Assembly (NCBI GenBank): GCA_015183035.1
Contig: JACZZP010000004.1
Span: 1,984,001-2,048,000, forward strand
Reading direction: 5' to 3'
Length of the DNA: 64,000 bases
Source of the DNA: Meloidogyne chitwoodi
Taxonomy: Eukaryota > Nematoda > Chromadorea > Rhabditida > Meloidogynidae
Shown here: positions 56,840-64,000 of the stretch, in pieces
How positions within the stretch are numbered: position 1 is the first letter of the stretch
How the letters are laid out: every line of letters starts with the position of its first letter
Made by a program: the position numbers and the translations under genes
The notes under the pieces: generated by a model
Told to the model about the DNA's origin: nothing
Database searches by the model: none
What the model saw: only the letters and a program-made list of their open reading frames with translations

Positions 56840-59406
56840 CTAAAAATATATTATATATATTTGTATGTCAAAAATAAAGGACCTTTTTGATTCAGAAAGT
56901 TAATCAAACACCTCTATCACAATACTCATATAACAAAAGGGTCAGATCAGAAAGGGTCAAATATAAATTATATTTGATTTATTTAGTGACAAAAATTAAA
57001 ATTAATTAAATAATAGGAAAATGATTTTTGACTAAAAGAAAAAAATATTTTTTTAAAAGAAAAGTTAGTTCTGGATTTACATATCTTAACAAAATTATTA
57101 ATTTAAAAATTCCTATATTTTTTATCAATTTTTATGACACAAATCGATAAAAAGATTAAATATTTTAAAAATTAATTTTTTATTAAAAAATAAATAAAAA
57201 TAAGAAAATAAAATTAATTAAATATCAAGTTTTTTTTATTTAATTATTTTAAAGGATCTTCAGTTTTTTTAGTCAACAGCTTGTTTTAATTTTTCTCTCC
57301 AAAGTAAACAAACAACTTTTTTATTTTTATTATTTTTAACCCTTAAAACGTTTATATTTTTATAAAAATATTTTTATTTTTTATTTCAGAAAATGCGTGG
57401 ATTTCTGCCGTTTTTTGACAAAAAAGGAGAGAAAAAAGATTTATTAAAGATAAAAATTTTCCCTCAAATAAAAATTTATATTCTTCACATTTTTAGCTTT
57501 TATTTTTACATATTTTTCAGTTATTTATTAAAAATCATGTTTTTATAACTTAAAATATGTTAATCCTTTAATAATATTTTTTTTATTAAAAATTTATTAT
57601 TTTATTGTACTTTTATTGTTTTAAAGCAAAATATGGGCAGACAATTCCCCGGATTTCTCTACTTATGCAAATTTTAGAAGATAATATTATATTTTCTTTT
57701 TTTCAAGAATTGGGGAATTAATTTCTTCCTTTATTTTTCACATCCCAAAAGCTTCAATTCTTTTTTAATTTTATTTTTTCTGATTAAATTTTATACTTTT
57801 TTTACGTCCATAAACAGTAAATTTTGAACTATAAAAATGATGTCAATTGATAATATAAAATAAAAATAAATTATAATATTTTTATAAAAATGTTTTTATC
57901 ACATCCCATCAAAATAAGGCCAACCAAATAAATATATGTTAAAACTCTCGAAAATATTATTATTTTCTTTTTTTAATAAAAATATTTATGCACATCCATA
58001 TAATCACTTTTATAATATTTCTGCGCCAATTTTCTACTATTTTTATTATTATAATTTTAAATAATATTTTCCCCTCAATTACAACTAAAATACATAAATA
58101 TAATACAACAATCTCTTCTTCTTCTTCTCCCCCCAAAATATTGTCACACACAATTGCAACGTTGAAAAATTATTGAAAAAATTATTTTATCGTTCTTACC
58201 CAAATTTTCACGTGTCCAATTGTGTTGGCTGTTTTGTGTTTTATTTTATTGAAAATTTTATGGTGTTAAAGTTTTCTTTATAATTTTTTTATAAATTCTT
58301 TAATTTTTCTGTTATGTATAAAAGAGGGTACGTTTGGGCGCAGGTTCGTTAATGCGCGTAATAATTTTTTAATAAATACAAAATTATTAAATTTATTTCA
58401 ATTTATCGGATAATTTTTTAACATAGAAAAATTTTAGAATTTTTATTAGGTAATTGAGGAGATATAATAGAATAAAATAAAAAGTTTCAAAATTTTTGGT
58501 TTTCTATTTTTTTGCTAAAAATTTTGTGTAATTTTTTGTGAAATTAATTAAAATTAAATAGAATATATATTTATTTTTTTTTAAATTAATTTTTTAACAT
58601 AATAAGTTTAACCCTTTCGTTAATCAAAAATTAAAAAAAAATACAAGAGCCTCTGAAAACATTGAAAAATAAAAAAATAAAAATAAATATTTTATTTATC
58701 AAACAATACAATAAGTAGAAAGATGAGAGAGTTGAGTTTAAAAAGAATTTTTAAAAGAATAAAAAAGTTTTTTTATAATTTTTTGTTTGCTTAAATTAAT
58801 CAAAAAAAAAGAGAAAAAGATGGTTGGCCTTATTTTTTTTATAATTTTTAATTTATATTTTTGAAAACAGAAAACTTGTGTTTAATAAAATATTTCCTAA
58901 TTTTTTTTCTAAATTTTTTTAGTTAAATTTAATATTTTTATTAAATTTTATGTGTTCTGATTAATCCAAAAACTTTATAAATATTTAAATAAAATACTAT
59001 AAATACTCTAAAAATATCAGAATATCAATAAATTGTCTTTTTTAATTTAAATCAGAAGCAACTCATTTTAATTAATATTATTCTCTTATTTTTAATATTT
59101 ATCTGCTTCTATTTTCTAAAATATTAAAACAAAATTCTTAAATTTATTTAAATTGGATTTTTAAATTATTTTAATTAATTAATTAATTTTTTGTAATCTT
59201 TTTGTGCTTTTCTTGTCTTTTAATATTATTTACTTAATTATTTATTTTTAATAAATTCCTTTATTAATTTTCTTATCAATTCCAAAAATTACATAAATAA
59301 ATAAAATCATTTCATTTTTATTTTGTATTTAATGGAATGTCCATTTTATTAATTTCCCCCTCTTTTCCTCATATTTTTGTTGCTTTTTAATAATTAAAAA
59401 AATTAA
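56840..59406. other. AT-rich upstream region, no feature recognised
   Basis: About 2.6 kb before the last gene. The overlapping open frames at 57960-58176 lie on both strands and are low-complexity, so they are not supported. Nothing else is recognised. Confidence 0.45.
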
Positions 59407-62400
59407 ATGTCTTTAATAGAAACAAAAGTTGAGGAATTTGGTCAGCTTATTAACGACTGGAAAATGCGTGAATTAAAGGACCAGTTATGCACGGTGAGTA
59501 AATAAATAAATATTTTTTTTATTAATTATCTTGAATTGGGATAAATAAATGAAAGTGAAAGTGTTAAGATTTAAATAAAATTAAAATATTTTATTTTAAA
59601 TAAATTTTTGTTTTATTTTTTATGATGTTATTAATTATATCCTTTTACAACTTTGCTTAAAATTATAATTTCTTTCTTTTAAATAATTTATTATTATTTA
59701 TTTTTTTATCAAAATTTTATAAAAACCTTTAAAATTTAATTTTTAAAAATAAATTTTATATTTTATTTTTTTTATAATTAAATTCGAAGGTTATCTGTTA
59801 TTTAAAATTAAAAAAAAAGATTTTTATCTTATTTTTAAAAATAAAATTTAATTTTAACAATTTTAAAATATTTTCTTTAAAATAAATTTAGTACTTTTCA
59901 GCTGTTGGTTACTTTCCAAGACGACAAAGAACCTGTAAGTCAATAAAAAAGAAATAAAAAATAGAAGAGATATTATTTTAAGTATTTTATAAAATTTAAG
60001 GAAATTTAGAAAAGAAAAAAAAGAAAGGAAAAGATGGATTTACCTTTTTTGGAAAAACAAAAATTCAAAAAATATAAAAAGGAAATAAAAATAAATAATG
60101 GCCAAAAACTAGTTTAACAAAGAAAACTTTATATTAGAGAAAATAAATAAACTTTTTTAAAAGAAAATAAAAAAATAAAATAATTTAAGAATAAAGAAAT
60201 AACAACGGCACACACATTTGCAAGTACAAAAGAAGAGGATTATCCACAACATAGACGAATAGTCCATTCTAAACATACAGGTAAAAATAAAAAGTAAAAT
60301 TATAAAATATTTAATTCTCGCATCATAAAAAAATAAAAATACCAAAAAATACAATTTTTTATTAAATAAAAATTAATAAATAATTTTTTGCCACTTTTTT
60401 TGTTTAAAATGAAATTTTGGACTTTTAATAAAATAATTTTCTTAAATTTTATGGCAATTATTAATTCAAGAATTTTTGAAAAAAAAAGAAATAAAATTAT
60501 ATTTTAAAAAATTAATTGCCAAATTATATTTAATTTTCTTAATTTTATTAAAAATTCCTTCCTTCATATTACCTTTACCTTTAATTATATAAATATTCAA
60601 CATACTTCACATTATTACTAATTTAACTTTTTATTTTATTTTATTTAACTCGTCTTCTCATCAAACACTTTGTTTACTTTATTAAAAAAAATAAAATAAT
60701 AATTCTTTATTATTATTATTGCCTTCATTTCTCTCTAAATAAAATTTCTTCAATTTCTCCGTCAGTTTGCGTTTCCCTTCAATAAATCCGAATTGTTTGT
60801 CCTTCTCTTCCGCTCGATCGTTCTTACCTCAAAACAGTCTTTTCTATATTTTCAGTCATCTTTTAAGCTAACAATCCTTTTAAATATTATTTTTTTAAAT
60901 CAACTTTAGGGAAAGATAATTATTAAGATGAGGTCTTTTAAATTGTCAAATTAAATCAAATGAAGACCTAAATTTGTTAATTTTTGCTTAAATGTTTATA
61001 AAAGTGCTAACAATCCTTTTCTAAGTTTTAAGAAATTTTAATTTATTATTTTTAATATTATGCTCCAAAATATCGAAGACTAACATTTTTACGAATATTT
61101 ACAAATTTTCGATTGTAACTTACGTTATACTTAATAAAATTTTTTGAAATTTTAAGAGAAGTTAGATAACTCAATTAGAGATATTTATACGAAATTTAAT
61201 AAATATAGGACCTTTATTGACAATTTTATATAAGCCTGCGCCAAAGTTACTTCGCGCCTAAACATCTTTCATTTTCTCTTATCTTTCCTAGTTTTCAAGG
61301 TTTTCCGTTCTTTTTTATTTAAATATACCTCTAAAAATTTCCCCTAAAAATACTCTCTTTATTTGCCATATTTATATAATAGACTGACAAATAATTGCAC
61401 ACAAATAAACACAATAGACAATAAAAAAAGGTGAAAGGCGGATTATCCAAAATTGCTCATCTTTTCTAATAATAAAAAGGGGAATTTTACTTGTTTTATT
61501 TGCTCAAAATAATTTTTGAAATTTTTGGAATATTTATTTATATCTTACTTTTTTATTAAAATAAAAATATTTCTTAGAATTTTTGAACTTTTTTTTATTA
61601 AAAAACATTATAACACAGTTTTTTTATTATCTCACATAAACGTCGGTGGTTAGTTGGTTAAAGCTCTTGTCTCCAATTTAAAAAAGTTTTGTGGTTCGAA
61701 CCCATTGGAGAGACATGAAAAAGATATTAACAAATAAAGTTATAAAATTGGCTATTTATTATTATTTTTAATAAAAAAAATTCACAATAATAATAAAATT
61801 CTTTTTTACTTCCTTTTGTTCTCGCTAAAATAAATAAAACTCACGCGTTTTTCTTTATTTTTGATTGATAAATTTGAGAAAGAAAAAATAAATAATAAAT
61901 AGAAGATTTAATTATTTTTACTAATAAATTGTTATTTTTTTCTTGTAGATCGTGATGAGTCTGGAAGGCCATTAAGTGTTACTGAGCGTCTATCGCAGTC
62001 CTCCTTCTCCGCTTCGATTGGGCCTCTTGGTTCTGATATGGTAAATACTCTTAAAAAGCAATTAAAAATGACAAAAAATTTTCCTTTTTTAATCAAAAAA
62101 TTTGTGAAAGGAAATATTTATGTAATTTTATTTTTTATTTTTTAAAAGGTTGAACATCGCCGTGCTATTTCAACACCTCCATTTTCAGTTACGGTTTGTC
62201 CAAATTCTCCTAATATAGAGAAGCCTAAAAGTGTGCCACTATTTAATAACCAAAAACAACAAAATAATAATAATAATTCTGCATCATTGCCAAGATATAG
62301 TTCTCCTCTTTTAACTATTCATGAGGTTATTATATTTTTAAATATATTAGGTAGTTTTAATTAATAATAAAATCTTTAGGTATCATTAGCCTATACAAGT

Positions 62401-63562
62401 CCAAAAGTTTCTTCTTCTTCTGCCCAACAATTAAAAGAACCAAAATTCGAAAATAATTCACTTCAAGGTTTATTAATTGCCAAAAATAAACAAACATCCC
62501 CAGCAACAATAACAACATTTCCAACATCTGGAAGTGTTCATATACTTTTACCTCCAAAAGAAGATAAAACAAAAATAAATGATAATAAAACATTAAGTAA
62601 ATCAATGATTAAATTACCTTATGTTGTTCGTCGACCTGAAAGTGAATGGACTTATAATAGAAGTAATGGGCAAATTCAGGTAACAAAATAATAAAAAAAT
62701 AAACATATTTAATACATATTAAAATTTATTTAAAATTAAGTAGAATATTTAAATTCCGAGACTTCTTTCTTTTAATTTTGTAATTACCTAATGTCTTTTT
62801 TCCTTTCATTGAAATTTTAAATTTTATAAAGATTAATAGAGACTAAAGAAAAATACTGATAAATCACTATTAATGGGCTATGCTTTTTTTATTTTTTTTT
62901 TTGGATCAAAATTTTTTTATAACAAATCATTTTTTAATTTAATTTTTAATTTCCATTTTAGCCTTCCAATTTTTGTTTTTTTATTAATAAAATAACTAAA
63001 TATTTATTAATATTATAAAATTGTGCAATAGAGCAGAAAAGCTGCTTTTCAATTGAGTTACATATTTATTTATTTTCATTTCCATTTATTATTATTTTTT
63101 TTCAATGAAAATCATCATTCCACACTCAAAGATGGGAATAAATAAAAATATTGAATAAATCATTTTATTATTTTTTAAGTTAAAAATTGATTTTTTTCAA
63201 ATTTGGAATTTTAAAATTTTTATTAATTAAATAAATGTGTAAAAGTAAAATGGTGCCTAACGGCGCCAAAAGGTTACCAACTCTGGATGGGTAATAATAA
63301 AAAGTCAAAAAATTATTATTTTTTAATTAAAAAAACTTTTTAAGATCAGTGATAGACCAAAAAAGCCTGAAATGGAACGAAAAACAACTGTTTCAATGCG
63401 CGGAGAGGGAGGCACTACGAGGGACGCTGAATTAAGTATTATTCCAGTGCGAGTTTTACAACAACAAAAAATTAAAAATACCAGTAGTGGAACATCTGCG
63501 GGAGGCATTGACAAAAAAGGGAAAGGAAAAAATGGCAATATGGAACAGCAAAAAGCATTAAG
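59407..63562 (+). CDS. 5' part of an unrecognised long gene (6 exons seen, runs off the window)
   Basis: Exons 59407-59493, 59892-59934, 61949-62040, 62149-62325, 62380-62679 and 63345-63562 join in phase into 305 residues, with a GTGAGA donor at 63563. The start reads MSLIETKVEEFGQLINDWK, MRELKDQLCT, then YFSAVGYFPRRQRTYRDESG, RPLSVTERLSQSSFS, EHRRAISTPPFSVTVCPNSP, an Asn/Gln-rich stretch, IKLPYVVRRPESEWTYN and a basic Gly/Lys-rich end. The Ser/Pro-rich parts suggest a regulatory or cytoskeletal-signalling protein, but no domain is recognised, and domains may lie beyond 64000. Exon 2 has two possible acceptors (ATTTAG at 59891 and TTTTCAG at 59900); only the first keeps the downstream frame. 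Intron 2 is 2.0 kb, unusual for this window. Confidence 0.7.
61640..61715 (+). pseudogene. tRNA-like relic inside intron 2 of the last gene
   Basis: GGTGGTTAGTTGGTTAAAGC (A box/D arm) and the perfect B box GGTTCGAACCC lie 36 bp apart, in tRNA-like order. The anticodon and acceptor stems do not pair well, so it is scored as a relic or SINE head rather than an active tRNA gene. Confidence 0.4.
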
Positions 63563-64000
63563 GTGAGAAAATGATTAAGGAGAAGGGAAATTGGGTAAAT
63601 GAAAAGGTGAACAGGAAGGAGAACAATTAAGAGGATAAAAAGCAGGACAAGTGAGAATGAGTAAAGAAAAAGAGAAAAAGTGGAGGAAAAAGCTCTGAAT
63701 AAGATACCCTTTCACTACGTTATTTATGTTCCCTACACCTTACATATATTATGTTCCCTTCACATTACCTATTGTTCCCTTACTTCTTCCCTCTAAACAT
63801 ATTTTACCGATTAATTTATAATTCTTTTTTTTTTAATATTCTATTCAGAATATTAAATCTAAAGTAGTTACAAAATTGATTAAAAATTATTTTTCTGTCA
63901 GAATAATTTAAAAATCTCATTTAGGTTACTAATTTAATATCCGCGGTTTTCCCGATTCCTTAGCTTATTCTTCCGCTTTATCCATTATTATATTAGACAT
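63563..64000. other. Probable intron of the last gene
   Basis: The sequence after the donor at 63563 has stops in all frames and A/G-rich then T-rich stretches, as expected of intron. The next exon lies beyond the window. Confidence 0.5.

Noticed and set aside
57960..58176. Overlapping ORFs on both strands
   Set aside because: They are complementary low-complexity frames (Ile/Ser/Glu runs) without any gene signals.

Overview
The window looks like nuclear DNA of a plant-parasitic tylenchid nematode, most likely a root-knot nematode (Meloidogyne) or a close relative. The evidence is the very AT-rich sequence, genes split by many introns of 40-70 bp, acceptor-like TTTNAG sites just before start codons (possible spliced-leader sites), clear orthologues of nematode genes, and a short secreted-peptide gene resembling the plant CEP/CLE mimics described from root-knot nematodes. 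Species cannot be fixed from the sequence alone. Exon joins were made by eye, keeping GT-AG ends and reading phase.

Left end (1-5.3 kb): two inverted paralogous genes for tiny secreted peptides (372-500 minus, 1134-1310 plus), a near-perfect palindrome of about 1 kb (1721-2719), and about 31 tandem copies of a 71-bp satellite (about 2725-4940). Direct duplications flank this block. 5.3-12.1 kb: a homocysteine S-methyltransferase gene (minus) and a tandem-SAM-domain scaffold gene resembling Caskin (minus), which has an apparent one-base frameshift near its 3' end. 12.1-21.6 kb is a gene desert with a nested palindromic element, CCGTAA-rich repeats, four copies of an unrecognised repeat with a conserved hairpin core, tRNA-like relics and a fold-back element.

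21.6-31.6 kb is a dense gene island: nucleobindin (minus), the nuclear-basket nucleoporin TPR (minus, 6.6 kb) and, divergent from TPR across 350 bp, a small acidic protein of unknown function (plus). 31.6-40.0 kb is a second desert. 40.0-46.8 kb holds a nephrin/SYG-2-like cell-adhesion receptor (nine Ig domains, one FN3, one transmembrane segment; plus). 48.1-49.5 kb holds a SPRY-domain protein (minus). 49.7-51.5 kb is a mobile-element cluster: two fold-back elements and a deleted hAT element with perfect 16-bp terminal repeats and an 8-bp target duplication, next to an F-box-like fragment. 52.5-53.4 kb encodes a SIKE/FGFR1OP2 homologue (plus) and 53.9-55.4 kb fructose-1,6-bisphosphatase (minus). 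A large fold-back element lies at 56.0-56.8 kb, and the 5' part of an unrecognised long gene (plus) runs from 59.4 kb off the right end.

Most genes are unrelated housekeeping or neuronal genes. The likeliest novelties are the peptide gene pair, the palindrome/satellite composite, a fold-back superfamily that shares a palindromic AGCTC-TCGAGCT core at four places, and the four-copy hairpin repeat at 15.2-18.2 kb.
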